Below are positions 43,627 to 52,382 of a stretch of 64,000 bases of DNA, piece by piece. A program made the position numbers and the translations under genes. The notes under the pieces were generated by a model. That model was not told the origin of the DNA. It ran no database searches and saw only the letters and a program-made list of their open reading frames with translations. How positions within the stretch are numbered: position 1 is the stretch's first letter; every line of letters starts with the position of its first letter. The stretch spans positions 32,550 through 96,549 of the forward strand of contig JAEDEB010000001.1 of assembly GCA_016293535.1 (NCBI GenBank), written 5' to 3'. Source of the stretch: Bacteroidales bacterium (GTDB lineage: Bacteria > Bacteroidota > Bacteroidia > Bacteroidales > UBA932).

Positions 43627-46600
43627 ATGAAACCACATAGAATCCTTGTTTTTGCACTGGCTGCCACCCTTGCATCCTGCGCACATATCTCGGGAGTGCC
43701 GTCTCCGTCTGCCGCCCGCCTTCTTGAAGAAGGCTTCCAGTCGCCTCCGGACGATGCCAGGCCGCGGGTATGGTGGCACTGGATGAACGGAAATGTGACC
43801 ATGGAAGGGGCTATGGCTGACATAGAGTGGATGAACAGGGTCGGAGTAGGCGGTTTCCATGTCTTCGATGCGGGACTTACTACGCCACAGATTGTCGACC
43901 ATAGGGTAACATATATGTCCGATGAATGGAAAGAGATCTTCGAGGCCTGCATACGCAAAGCTGAAGGATATGGGATGGAAACGGCAGTCGCCGGTTCTCC
44001 CGGCTGGAGCGAAACAGGGGGACCGTGGGTGGAGCCGCGCCAGGCGATGAAGAAACTTGTGTGGAGCGAGCTTGAAATTGCAGGGGGCTGCGATTCTGAC
44101 ATCCTCCTTCCTCATCCGCCTGTCACCAGCGGCAGTTTTCAGGATATCCCTGTTCCTGAGGGAGCGGAGAATATTCCTGAGTATTATGAAGATGTGGCTG
44201 TGGTTGCCTTCCGGGTACATGCCCCATCCCCTGCAAGCCTTTCTCCTGTACTGAGCAGCAGCGGTGGCGAATTTTCCCTCGAACGCTTGACCAACGGCAG
44301 GATGACCGATGCATCCGAACTGCCATATGGGCCTGACGGTGCATGGATACAGTACGAGTTCGAAGAGCCACAGACCATCTGCGGAGCCGACATCATGCAG
44401 GGTATCTACGATGATTTCACTGCGAGGGTGCTCGCCCAGGGTGATGACCTGACTGTCCTGGAGTATTCTGACGACGGTGTCGATTTCACTCCTATAACTA
44501 CCACCGCAGGCAAGGTTTTCAGAATCGCAACCCTTTCCTTCAAACCTGTGACTGCCAGATTTTTCCGACTGAGAGTGGCTGATCAGCAGATGGCCTTGAA
44601 CTCCTATTTCGGACAGGCGAACCGCAGGGGCATAGGAACGCCTCCGGCAAATGCCTCGGGTGTGATGGTCGCCGAGTTCAATCTTTTCTCGGTCCCGAGA
44701 GTCAGCCGTTATATAGAGAAGGCGGGCTTCTTCCCGGCCGGAGACCTTTATGATTCGCCTTCTGCCAGTTGCCAGGGAGCTCCTGCTCCTGATGAAGTCA
44801 TTGACTTGACTGACAGGCTCGATGCTGATGGCCATCTCCGCTGGACTCCGGCGGAAGGCCGCTGGAAGATACTCAGGTTCGGCTATTCGCTGACAGGTCA
44901 CCAGAATACCCCGGCCTCGCCTGAGGCAACAGGTCTCGAGGTGGACAAGCTGGATGCAGACGCCGTCAGGAACTACATAGAGCACTATATTTCGATGTAC
45001 AAGGATGCTTCCGGCGGCCTTATGGGCAGGAAGGGCATCCATTATCTGATGTTCGACAGCTGGGAGGCCGGCTGCCTCAACTGGACTCCGAAGATGTTCG
45101 GGGCTTTCAGAAAGGAGTGCGGCTACGACTTGTTGAACTGGCTTCCGGCAATTGCCGGTTATGCGGTCGGTTCTCCGGAGGATTCGGACCGTTTCCTGTG
45201 GGATTTCCGCAGGACCATAGCCGAACTGGTCGCTGTCAATCATTACGACCTGCTGACCGAGGTCCTGAAAGAGCATGATCTCGAGCGTTATACTGAATCC
45301 CATGAACTGGCGAGGGCCTTTGTCGCAGATGGAATGAGAGTGAAGAAGAATGCCGCCATTCCTATGTGTGCGATGTGGATGGGTGACCCTGCCAACATAC
45401 TCGCAATCGGAGCCTCGGGGGCGGATTGCCGTGAGTCGGCTTCGGTTGCCCATATCTACGGCCAGAAATATGTCGCCGCGGAGTCATTCACCCAGGCTGG
45501 AGATGCATGGGGAACCTGCCCGGAAATGCTCAAGGAAAGAGCCGACCTGCTGATGGCAAACGGACTCAACCGTTTCGTCATCCACGAAAGCGCCCACCAG
45601 CCTCTCGACGATTTCAAGCCGGGACTAACCCTGGACTGGTTCGGTCAGTGGTTCAATCGCCACGATACCTGGGCAGAGCAGTCCAAGGCTTGGATGAGCT
45701 ATCTTTCCAGAAGCTGTTTTCTGCTCCAGCAGGGACAATCTGTTGCCGACATACTCTGTTATTTCGGGGAGGATAACAATGTGACTTATCTCTACCGGGA
45801 TTCGCTTCCTCAGATTCCTGAAGGTTTCAATTTCGATTTTGTCAACTCCGATGCCCTTGTCAATGACATTAAGATGCGTGATGGCCGTATCGTAGCCCCC
45901 TCAGGAGCATCCTACAGGCTCATTAGCCTCGGCGAGAATGCGAGGATGATGTCTCTGCCGGTAGCCAGGGCTCTCCTTGAGCTTGTGGGGAAAGGTGCAG
46001 TCGTTGTGGGCGAAAGACCCCTGGCAAGTCCGAGCCTCTCGGATGACACTGCACAGTTCGACGCCATAATCGGCAGGCTCTGGAGCGGTGCTCCGGTAAC
46101 CGTATATGGCAAGGGCCGTGTCTATGCCACTTCAGATTTGGAAGGCGTGCTGGAGGCGGAAGGCTGCGAGCCTGAACTGACTGTCACCAAAGCGGCAGTG
46201 AACTCCAAGTATCTCTTCGTGCACCGCATCTTCGACGGAGTCCATATATACTGGCTTGATTCGAGGAGCGGGAACGTCGAGGACATAGAGGCTTCCTTCA
46301 ATGTGACAGGACTCGAACCGGAAATCTGGAATGCCGTGGACGGCTCCATAAGGCCGGCTTCCTACAGGATGGAAGGCGGACGTACCGTGGTGAGGCTCCA
46401 TTTTGAAAGGGACGATGCGCTGTTTGTGATATTCAGGAAAAAGGCGGCCTCGGACAGACTGGAACTTCCAGCCCCGACCGTATGGGAAATGCCTGTCGAA
46501 GGTGCATGGAAACTTGCTTTCCACTGTGGTATGGGCGCTCCTGAGGAGACTGTTTTTGATGAACTGAAGGACTGGAGCCGGGATGAGAATCCTTATGTCA

Positions 46601-46962
46601 GGTACTATTCCGGCACTGCGACATATACGAAGACAATCAGCCTTGATGCTTCCGCTATCGGAAAGGGCGTATGGCTGAATCTTGGAAATGTATGCAATAT
46701 CGCCCAGGTCAGGCTCAATGGCGAAGATATGGGCATAGTCTGGAAACAGCCTTGGAAGACAGACATTTCTTCGGCTGTAAGGGAAGGTGAGAATGAACTG
46801 GAGATTACGGTTGCCAATCTCTGGGTCAACCGAATGATAGGAGACCGGAGGGGAGATGCCGGCAAATATGCTCATACGGTGATGAACTTCCACTCTGCCG
46901 ATGAAGATCTCCGTCCTTCGGGACTACTCGGTCCGGTTTCGATTGAATTTTCTGAATTTTAG
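43627..46962 (+). CDS. GH106-type alpha-L-rhamnosidase lipoprotein
   Basis: 1111 aa. Lipobox TLASC (Cys18) places it on the cell envelope. The start of the mature part, PPDDARPRVWWHWMNGNVT (from about residue 40), and GVGGFHVFDAG are characteristic of GH106 glycosidases that release rhamnose from pectic side chains such as rhamnogalacturonan. A long catalytic region runs to about 780, and the C-terminal part (about 960-1100, YSGTATYTKTISL...WLNLGNVCNIAQVRLNGEDMG) is a jelly-roll carbohydrate-binding module. No SusC/SusD pair is near, so it is not in a standard polysaccharide utilisation locus. It overlaps the convergent glycosyltransferase by 39 bases. Confidence 0.85.
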   Translation: MKPHRILVFALAATLASCAHISGVPSPSAARLLEEGFQSPPDDARPRVWWHWMNGNVTMEGAMADIEWMNRVGVGGFHVFDAGLTTPQIVDHRVTYMSDEWKEIFEACIRKAEGYGMETAVAGSPGWSETGGPWVEPRQAMKKLVWSELEIAGGCDSDILLPHPPVTSGSFQDIPVPEGAENIPEYYEDVAVVAFRVHAPSPASLSPVLSSSGGEFSLERLTNGRMTDASELPYGPDGAWIQYEFEEPQTICGADIMQGIYDDFTARVLAQGDDLTVLEYSDDGVDFTPITTTAGKVFRIATLSFKPVTARFFRLRVADQQMALNSYFGQANRRGIGTPPANASGVMVAEFNLFSVPRVSRYIEKAGFFPAGDLYDSPSASCQGAPAPDEVIDLTDRLDADGHLRWTPAEGRWKILRFGYSLTGHQNTPASPEATGLEVDKLDADAVRNYIEHYISMYKDASGGLMGRKGIHYLMFDSWEAGCLNWTPKMFGAFRKECGYDLLNWLPAIAGYAVGSPEDSDRFLWDFRRTIAELVAVNHYDLLTEVLKEHDLERYTESHELARAFVADGMRVKKNAAIPMCAMWMGDPANILAIGASGADCRESASVAHIYGQKYVAAESFTQAGDAWGTCPEMLKERADLLMANGLNRFVIHESAHQPLDDFKPGLTLDWFGQWFNRHDTWAEQSKAWMSYLSRSCFLLQQGQSVADILCYFGEDNNVTYLYRDSLPQIPEGFNFDFVNSDALVNDIKMRDGRIVAPSGASYRLISLGENARMMSLPVARALLELVGKGAVVVGERPLASPSLSDDTAQFDAIIGRLWSGAPVTVYGKGRVYATSDLEGVLEAEGCEPELTVTKAAVNSKYLFVHRIFDGVHIYWLDSRSGNVEDIEASFNVTGLEPEIWNAVDGSIRPASYRMEGGRTVVRLHFERDDALFVIFRKKAASDRLELPAPTVWEMPVEGAWKLAFHCGMGAPEETVFDELKDWSRDENPYVRYYSGTATYTKTISLDASAIGKGVWLNLGNVCNIAQVRLNGEDMGIVWKQPWKTDISSAVREGENELEITVANLWVNRMIGDRRGDAGKYAHTVMNFHSADEDLRPSGLLGPVSIEFSEF

Positions 46963-47655
46963 TTTGATGACGCCCCAGAAGGCTTCGCCGAATATGCCGC
47001 TGCTCATCTTTGATGTCCCGAGCTGGCGGTTTATGAAGATGATAGGAACCTCCACGAGCTTGAAACCGAGTTTCCATGCAGTGAATTTCATCTCTATCTG
47101 GAAACCGTAACCCTTCATCCTGACATCGTTCAGGTCGATGGTCTCCAGGACTTTCCTGCTGTAGCACTTGAAACCGGCAGTGCAGTCGTGGATTTTCATT
47201 CCGAGCACTGTCTTGACATAGATGGAGGCGCAGTATGACATCAGAATCCTGCCCAGAGGCCAGTTGACTACGCTTATTCCGTTGCAGTAGCGTGAGCCGA
47301 CCGCAAGGTCGGCGCCTCCCTCGGAGCAGGCTGAATACAGGCGGGGAAGGTCTTCCGGGTTGTGGGAGAAGTCTGCGTCCATCTCGAAGATATAGTCATA
47401 GCCGTGGCTGAGAGCCCAGCGGAAGCCTGTGAGATAGGCTGTTCCGAGCCCGAGTTTCCCCTCCCTCTCCAGCAGATGGAGTCTCTCCGGAAATTCCTCA
47501 CGCATGCCTTTCACTATTTCTGCCGTTCCGTCCGGTGAACCGTCGTCGATGACAAGTACCTCGTAGGCTCCTTCGAGTGCGAAGACAGCCCTGATGATGT
47601 TCTCTATGTTTTCCTTTTCGTTGTAGGTCGGAATGATAACTGCTTTTCTGTCCAT
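46924..47655 (-). CDS. Polyprenol monophosphomannose synthase-like glycosyltransferase
   Basis: 243 aa GT2-fold enzyme. It shows VIIPTYNEKENIENII (6-21), VLVIDDGSPDGTAEIV near 33, the DxD-type metal motif MDADFSH (about 92-98) and AGFKCYSRKVL near 156, ending in the family's SKMSSGIFGEAFWGVIKLKF. No transmembrane tail, so it matches the Dpm1-type soluble form that moves a sugar from GDP- or UDP-sugar to a lipid phosphate. The sugar is unknown. Its last 39 bases overlap the end of GH106. Confidence 0.9.
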   Translation of the reverse strand: MDRKAVIIPTYNEKENIENIIRAVFALEGAYEVLVIDDGSPDGTAEIVKGMREEFPERLHLLEREGKLGLGTAYLTGFRWALSHGYDYIFEMDADFSHNPEDLPRLYSACSEGGADLAVGSRYCNGISVVNWPLGRILMSYCASIYVKTVLGMKIHDCTAGFKCYSRKVLETIDLNDVRMKGYGFQIEMKFTAWKLGFKLVEVPIIFINRQLGTSKMSSGIFGEAFWGVIKLKFRKFNRNRTE

Positions 47656-47681
47656 GTCTGTGCGGCTCTGTGTGTGCCTTG

Positions 47682-47689
47682 CAAAGATG
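47682..47689 (-). promoter_or_regulatory. Putative -7 element for the glycosyltransferase gene
   Basis: CATCTTTG on the minus strand, one mismatch from TAnnTTTG, 27 bases upstream of the ATG at 47655. Confidence 0.35.
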
Positions 47690-47734
47690 CATTGAATAAG
47701 TTGAAAAAACTACCTAAATTGCGAAGAATTTATA

Positions 47735-47766
47735 GTCATATCTTTAGAAAATAACCTGCATCATCT
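47735..47766 (-). repeat. Dispersed intergenic element, copy E (diverged)
   Basis: On the minus strand GATGATGCAGGTTATTTTCT followed by AAAGATATGAC resembles the minus-strand half of copy B (TTTGATGCAGGTTATTCTTT then GAAGATTAC). It fills the divergent glycosyltransferase-recR spacer. Confidence 0.45.
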
Positions 47767-47775
47767 TACTTGACG

Positions 47776-48393
47776 ATGTACAAGGAACAATATCCATCAA
47801 AACTGCTTGCAGACGCCGTGGATGCAATCAATTCCCTCCCCGGCGTCGGCCGCAAGAGCGCTCTCAGGCTTGCGCTTCATCTTCTGCGTCAGCCTTCTGA
47901 GAATGTCCGTCATTTCACCTCTTCCATAGACAGGCTCCGCGAGGGAGTCAGGTACTGCAATGTCTGCCGCATGATTTCCGATATGGATGTTTGCCCCATT
48001 TGTTCGGACCGTTCAAGGGATGCCGACACCATCTGTGTGGTGGAGGATGTACGCGACGTCATGAGCATTGAGGCTACCGGTCAGTATCACGGCGTCTACC
48101 ATGTGCTCGGCGGCATCATATCTCCGATCAACGGGGTCGGCCCTTCCGACATCAACGTGGCTTCCCTTGTCTCGCGCCTCTCCGGCAAGGACGCTTCGAC
48201 AGAGGTGATATTTGCCCTCAGCGGCGACGTGGAGGGCGAGACGACCGCTTTCTACATCTATCGCCAGATCGCTCCCTTCGGCGTGAGGGTGAGTTCCCTT
48301 GCGAGGGGACTAGGCTTCGGAGACGATATAGAATATGCGGATTCCCTTACGCTTGGCCGCTCCATAGCAAACAGACAACCATTCAAGCCTTGA
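47776..48393 (+). CDS. recR: Recombination mediator RecR
   Basis: 205 aa. Helix-hairpin-helix SLPGVGRKSALRLALHLL (about 20-37), a C4 zinc finger CNVC...CPIC (about 59-76) and a Toprim domain ICVVEDVRDVMSIEATGQYHG (about 83-103). Works with RecO at single-strand gaps and stalled forks. The ATG at 47776 is used; a TTG two codons earlier is possible. It lacks an obvious terminator downstream. Confidence 0.95.
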   Translation: MYKEQYPSKLLADAVDAINSLPGVGRKSALRLALHLLRQPSENVRHFTSSIDRLREGVRYCNVCRMISDMDVCPICSDRSRDADTICVVEDVRDVMSIEATGQYHGVYHVLGGIISPINGVGPSDINVASLVSRLSGKDASTEVIFALSGDVEGETTAFYIYRQIAPFGVRVSSLARGLGFGDDIEYADSLTLGRSIANRQPFKP

Positions 48394-48414
48394 TGACTTG
48401 TCATATATAGGCTT

Positions 48415-48446
48415 GTTGTATTTTTGAATTTTTCTGAATACTTTTG
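48415..48446 (+). promoter_or_regulatory. Promoter of corA
   Basis: GTTG at 48415-48418, 20 bases, then TACTTTTG at 48439-48446 (perfect -7). The predicted start near 48452 leaves a 74-base leader before corA. Confidence 0.58.
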
Positions 48447-48454
48447 CAGGCTTT

Positions 48455-48517
48455 CTATCGCAGATAGGTTGCATACCGAAGTCTAACCCTGCCGGCGACT
48501 GGGCCGGTGCAAGCAAC
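48455..48517 (+). promoter_or_regulatory. Structured 5' leader of corA, possible regulatory RNA
   Basis: Three pairings fit together: CTATC with GATAG (48455-48467), GTTGC (48468-48472) with GCAAC (48513-48517), and inside the latter CCGGC (48492-48496) with GCCGG (48503-48507). The fold ends eight bases before the corA ATG, next to an AGGA. It matches no riboswitch I know, including the magnesium M-box. Confidence 0.4.
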
Positions 48518-48525
48518 AGGATGCC

Positions 48526-49479
48526 ATGATAGAGATTTTCTTCAGATCTGAAGGCAGAATATCTGTTTCCCAGTCGGAGTCCGTTTTCGCGGAACTCCAG
48601 AAGTCCGATGTGGTATGGATCGATCTTCTGTCACCTACCGGTGAAGAGAAAAGGGCGACCGAGAGTTTTCTCGGCACCACTATCCAGAGCAGGGCGCAGG
48701 CGGAGGAAATCGAGAGTTCATCCCGTTTCTTCGAGAATGAAAGGGCTGTGTTTGCAAATACGAGCTTTGTTATTCCTGGCCCTGAGGAATATTCCATGGA
48801 GACGGTCTCATTCGTTCTCTGCGATTCGGTACTTGCGACCATAAGGGAGGTTTCTCTCCGAAGTTTCCTTGACATTCAGCGCAGGCTGCAGGTTTTTCCG
48901 AAGAGGTACCCGAACGGTTATTACGTGTTCATAGCAATACTCGAGCAGCGCGTCGACCTGGATGCCGATATGATCGAGCTTATGAGCAAGGAGATTTCGC
49001 AGTTCGGCAAGAAGATCAATCTCGGAGAGGATGTCAACGAGGAATTCCTTCTCGATATCAACCAGTTGCAGGAGAATACAATGCTCGTCCGCGAGAATAT
49101 CGTGGACAAGCAGAGGATGATCACGAGCATACTCAAGAGCAACAAGTATCCCCGCGAGTACCAGACCAAACTCAATGTGCTTCTGAAGGATATCTCTTCC
49201 CTGATCAACCATACGAATTTCAGTTTCGAGAGACTGGAATACCTCCAGAATACCGTTCTCGGTCTTATCAATCTCGACCAGAACAGGATAATGAAGATAT
49301 TCACCCTCGTTTCCCTGCTGCTGATGCCTCCTACTCTGGTGACCGGATTCTTCGGGATGAACGTGTTCGGAGACAGGCTGGAGATAAATCCTGCGATTGT
49401 GTGGCCTCTGGTAACCCTCTGCATCATTATTCCTGTGATAGTGATTGTATTTGTCTTCAAAAAGAAGAAAATGTTCTGA
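48526..49479 (+). CDS. corA: CorA-type divalent cation channel
   Basis: 317 aa. A large cytoplasmic N-terminal domain (1-250) ends in two transmembrane helices, the first followed by the pore signature GMN (277-279, in TGFFGMNVFG). The positively charged tail KKKKMF closes the protein. Carries magnesium and perhaps cobalt or nickel, as a pentamer in the inner membrane. Upstream is a 74-base leader with a plausible fold, which may respond to ions. It is a single-gene unit with its own promoter. Confidence 0.93.
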   Translation: MIEIFFRSEGRISVSQSESVFAELQKSDVVWIDLLSPTGEEKRATESFLGTTIQSRAQAEEIESSSRFFENERAVFANTSFVIPGPEEYSMETVSFVLCDSVLATIREVSLRSFLDIQRRLQVFPKRYPNGYYVFIAILEQRVDLDADMIELMSKEISQFGKKINLGEDVNEEFLLDINQLQENTMLVRENIVDKQRMITSILKSNKYPREYQTKLNVLLKDISSLINHTNFSFERLEYLQNTVLGLINLDQNRIMKIFTLVSLLLMPPTLVTGFFGMNVFGDRLEINPAIVWPLVTLCIIIPVIVIVFVFKKKKMF

Positions 49480-49495
49480 TTTGCAGGGATTTTCC

Positions 49496-49526
49496 TTTGT
49501 TTCCGTATTTATTTTACCTATATTTG
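49496..49526 (+). promoter_or_regulatory. Promoter of rpsA
   Basis: TTTG at 49496-49499, 19 bases, then TATATTTG at 49519-49526, both perfect. An inverted repeat GCGCGC (49526-49531, 49542-49547) sits at the expected start of transcription. Confidence 0.77.
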
Positions 49527-49613
49527 CGCGCTTTTCACAAGGCGCGCATTTGCGTTTTGGAAAAGGCAAAGACATAAAGTACAACCCACTAGTTAAGATC
49601 ATTTAGAATCACT

Positions 49614-51437
49614 ATGGAAGAAAACAAGAACATTGCAGCTGAGGAAACTCCTGCAGTTGAGGCGCCTAAGGCAGTCCTCAACGCCTCGGTCGCCCCTGAG
49701 AATTTCGACTGGGACGCATTCGAGAACGAAGATGTGTACGGCGCCGACAAGGGTGAAATCGCCGCACAGTATGATCAGACCCTCTCAAAGGTTGTCGAGA
49801 ACGAGGTCATCGAGGGCGTCGTTACCGCAATCAGCAAGAGGGAGGTAATCGTAAACATCGGTTACAAGAGCGAAGGTGTCATCATGGCTCCGGAGTTCCG
49901 TTACAATCCTGACCTCAAGGTTGGAGACAAGGTGGAGGTGCTCGTAGAGAATACCGAGGACCGCAAGGGACAGCTCGTGCTTTCACACAAGAAGGCCCGC
50001 CAGCTCCGCTCATGGGATCAGGTCAACGCTGCATTCAACAATAACGAAATCGTCAAGGGCTACGTCAAGACCCGCACAAAGGGCGGTATGATTGTGGACG
50101 TGTTCGGCGTAGAGGCCTTCCTCCCTGGAAGCCAGATCGACATCAAGCCTATCCGTGACTACGACCAGTTCGTCGATACCACCATGGACTTCAAGATCGT
50201 CAAGATCAACCAGGAGTTCCGCAATATCGTCGTTTCCCACAAGGCACTCATCGAGGCTGAGCTCGAGCAGCAGAAGAGCGAGATCATGAGCAAGCTCGAG
50301 AAGGGTCAGGTACTTGAGGGTACCGTCAAGAACATCACTTCTTACGGAGTATTCGTCGACCTCGGCGGAGTTGACGGTCTCATCCACATCACCGACCTCT
50401 CCTGGGGCCGCATCAACCACCCTGAGGAGATTGTTTCCCTTGATCAGAAGATCAACGTTGTCATCCTTGACTTCGATGAGACCAAGAAGAGAATCGCTCT
50501 CGGTCTCAAGCAGCTCTCCCAGCATCCTTGGGATGCACTCGATCCTGACCTCAAGGTAGGTGACAAGGTGAAGGGTAAAGTCGTTCTCGTTGCTGATTAC
50601 GGCGCCTTCCTCGAGATCGAGCCGGGTGTAGAGGGACTTATCCACGTTTCCGAGATGAGCTGGAGCCCGCGTCTGCGCGTTGCCCAGGACTTCCTCAAGG
50701 TAGGTGACGAGGTTGAGGCTCAGATTCTTACCCTCGATCGCGACGAGAAGAAGATGTCCCTCGGTATCAAGCAGCTCTATCCTAACCCTTGGGAGTCTAT
50801 CCGTGAGAAGTATCCTGTAGGAAGCCAGCACACCGCTACCGTACGCAATGTCACCAACTTCGGTGTATTCGCAGAGCTCGAGGAAGGTGTCGAGGGTCTC
50901 GTACATATCAGCGACCTTTCATGGAACAAGATCAAGCATCCTTCTGAGATGGTTGCTTCAGGCGACTCTATCGAGGTTGTCATTCTTGACTTCGACGAGC
51001 AGAACCACAAGCTCAGCCTCGGTCACAAGCAGCTCACCCCTAACCCTTGGGATGAGGTTGAGGCCAAGTATGCTGTCGGCACCGTTGTTGAGGGTACTGT
51101 TGTTTCAGTGAACGAAAAGGGCGCAACCATCGCTCTCGACGCTGACAACGAGGCATTCTGCTTCAACCGCGAGCTCACCAAGGAAGACGGCACAATGCCG
51201 GTTGCAGGCGAGAAGCTCAATGTGAAGGTTACCGACCTCAAGAGGAACGCCAAGAAGATCACCGTAAGCCACGTAAAGACTTACGCTGCTCCTGAAGAGA
51301 GGGCAGAAAGGCAGTCTACCGAGGCTGACAACACCAAGAAGGCAGTGAAGAAGATCAACAGCAACATTGAGAAGACCACTCTCGGTGACCTCGATGTTCT
51401 CGCAGCCCTCAAGGACAAGTTCGAGAAGGGTGAGTAA
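49614..51437 (+). CDS. rpsA: 30S ribosomal protein S1
   Basis: 607 aa with a string of S1 domains from about residue 70, recognisable by repeats such as GYVKTRTKGGMIVDVFGVEAF, ITSYGVFVDLGGVDGLIH, VADYGAFLEIEPGVEGLIH and VTNFGVFAELEEGVEGLVH, each followed by KVGD or DRDEKKMSLGIKQL-type segments. The N-terminus is acidic. S1 helps mRNA reach the 30S subunit, which matters in a group without Shine-Dalgarno use. Codon use is strongly biased (few rare codons), as expected for high expression. It is followed by rnz after 12 bases. Confidence 0.96.
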   Translation: MEENKNIAAEETPAVEAPKAVLNASVAPENFDWDAFENEDVYGADKGEIAAQYDQTLSKVVENEVIEGVVTAISKREVIVNIGYKSEGVIMAPEFRYNPDLKVGDKVEVLVENTEDRKGQLVLSHKKARQLRSWDQVNAAFNNNEIVKGYVKTRTKGGMIVDVFGVEAFLPGSQIDIKPIRDYDQFVDTTMDFKIVKINQEFRNIVVSHKALIEAELEQQKSEIMSKLEKGQVLEGTVKNITSYGVFVDLGGVDGLIHITDLSWGRINHPEEIVSLDQKINVVILDFDETKKRIALGLKQLSQHPWDALDPDLKVGDKVKGKVVLVADYGAFLEIEPGVEGLIHVSEMSWSPRLRVAQDFLKVGDEVEAQILTLDRDEKKMSLGIKQLYPNPWESIREKYPVGSQHTATVRNVTNFGVFAELEEGVEGLVHISDLSWNKIKHPSEMVASGDSIEVVILDFDEQNHKLSLGHKQLTPNPWDEVEAKYAVGTVVEGTVVSVNEKGATIALDADNEAFCFNRELTKEDGTMPVAGEKLNVKVTDLKRNAKKITVSHVKTYAAPEERAERQSTEADNTKKAVKKINSNIEKTTLGDLDVLAALKDKFEKGE

Positions 51438-51449
51438 TTCCCTTTTCCG

Positions 51450-52382
51450 ATGAACTTCACTCTGAAAATATTGGGCACGGCTTCGGCCCTGCCCATTTCA
51501 GACAGATATCCAAGCGCCCAGGTACTTGATGTACGCGGGCGCTTGTTTTTGATTGACTGTGGCGAAGGTGTGCAGGTCAGGATGCGCCAGACAAGCACTT
51601 CTTATCTCGGTGTGGAGGCCATCTTCATCTCTCATCTCCACGGGGACCATCTCTTCGGAATATTCGGGCTGCTCTCGACCATGGCCCTGATGGGACGTAC
51701 AGGAAAACTGGATATTTTTGCGCCTCGTGCGTTCAGGCCCGTTCTCGAGTTCTTTCTAAGCCGTTTTGGAGAAGGTTTCAATTATGAGATTGTCCATCAT
51801 CCCCTCAGCATGACCGCCCCGGAGACTGTCTTGGAACTGAGGAATGTCACGGCTAGCGCCTTCCCTCTCAATCACAAGATTGATTGCTTCGGATTTCTTT
51901 TCAGGGAGAAAGAACCCGAACTGAACGTAAGGAAATCGAAGATAGAGGAATTCGGGCTTGGAATCGCCGAGATTGCATCGGCTAAAAGGGGAGAGGACAT
52001 TGTGCGCGGGGATATGACCATCCCTAACGGAGAACTTACCTATGTACCTTATGAGCCCCGCAGCTATGCTTACTGCAGCGATACCGCTCCTTTCCCTGAA
52101 CTGGCTCAATGGGTCAGGGGAGTGGACCTGCTGTATCACGAGGCTACATATCCGGACGAAATGGCGTCGAAGGCTGCTGCGCGTTTCCATTCTACTGCAA
52201 GAGATGCAGCGCGCTGTGCACAGGAAGCTGGCGTCGGCCGGCTTCTGATAGGACACTATTCTTCCAAATATCCCGATTTGTCAGTATTTTTGTCCCAGGC
52301 GCGGGAGGTGTTTCCTGATACAGACCTTGCCCAGGACAGGGCAGTGATAGAGATTCCGCTTCAGCGCCATACGAAGTTATGA
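51450..52382 (+). CDS. rnz: Ribonuclease Z
   Basis: 310 aa metallo-beta-lactamase-fold endonuclease that trims tRNA 3' ends. The zinc motif is HLHGDH (62-67, in FISHLHGDHLFG). Further ligands are seen in YCSDTAPFPEL near 209, LLYHEATY near 229 and HYSSKY near 269. Since the tRNA genes here lack an encoded CCA, this enzyme is needed for their maturation. Its stop overlaps the next start by four bases (ATGA). Confidence 0.95.
   Translation: MNFTLKILGTASALPISDRYPSAQVLDVRGRLFLIDCGEGVQVRMRQTSTSYLGVEAIFISHLHGDHLFGIFGLLSTMALMGRTGKLDIFAPRAFRPVLEFFLSRFGEGFNYEIVHHPLSMTAPETVLELRNVTASAFPLNHKIDCFGFLFREKEPELNVRKSKIEEFGLGIAEIASAKRGEDIVRGDMTIPNGELTYVPYEPRSYAYCSDTAPFPELAQWVRGVDLLYHEATYPDEMASKAAARFHSTARDAARCAQEAGVGRLLIGHYSSKYPDLSVFLSQAREVFPDTDLAQDRAVIEIPLQRHTKL

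Noticed and set aside
42736..45453. Very long open frame on the minus strand across tex and GH106
   Set aside because: It is antisense to two well-identified genes, has no family match by eye and arises from codon bias.
48518..48525. AGGA before corA as a Shine-Dalgarno site
   Set aside because: Only four bases and close spacing; this group generally does not use such signals, so I treat it as part of the leader fold.
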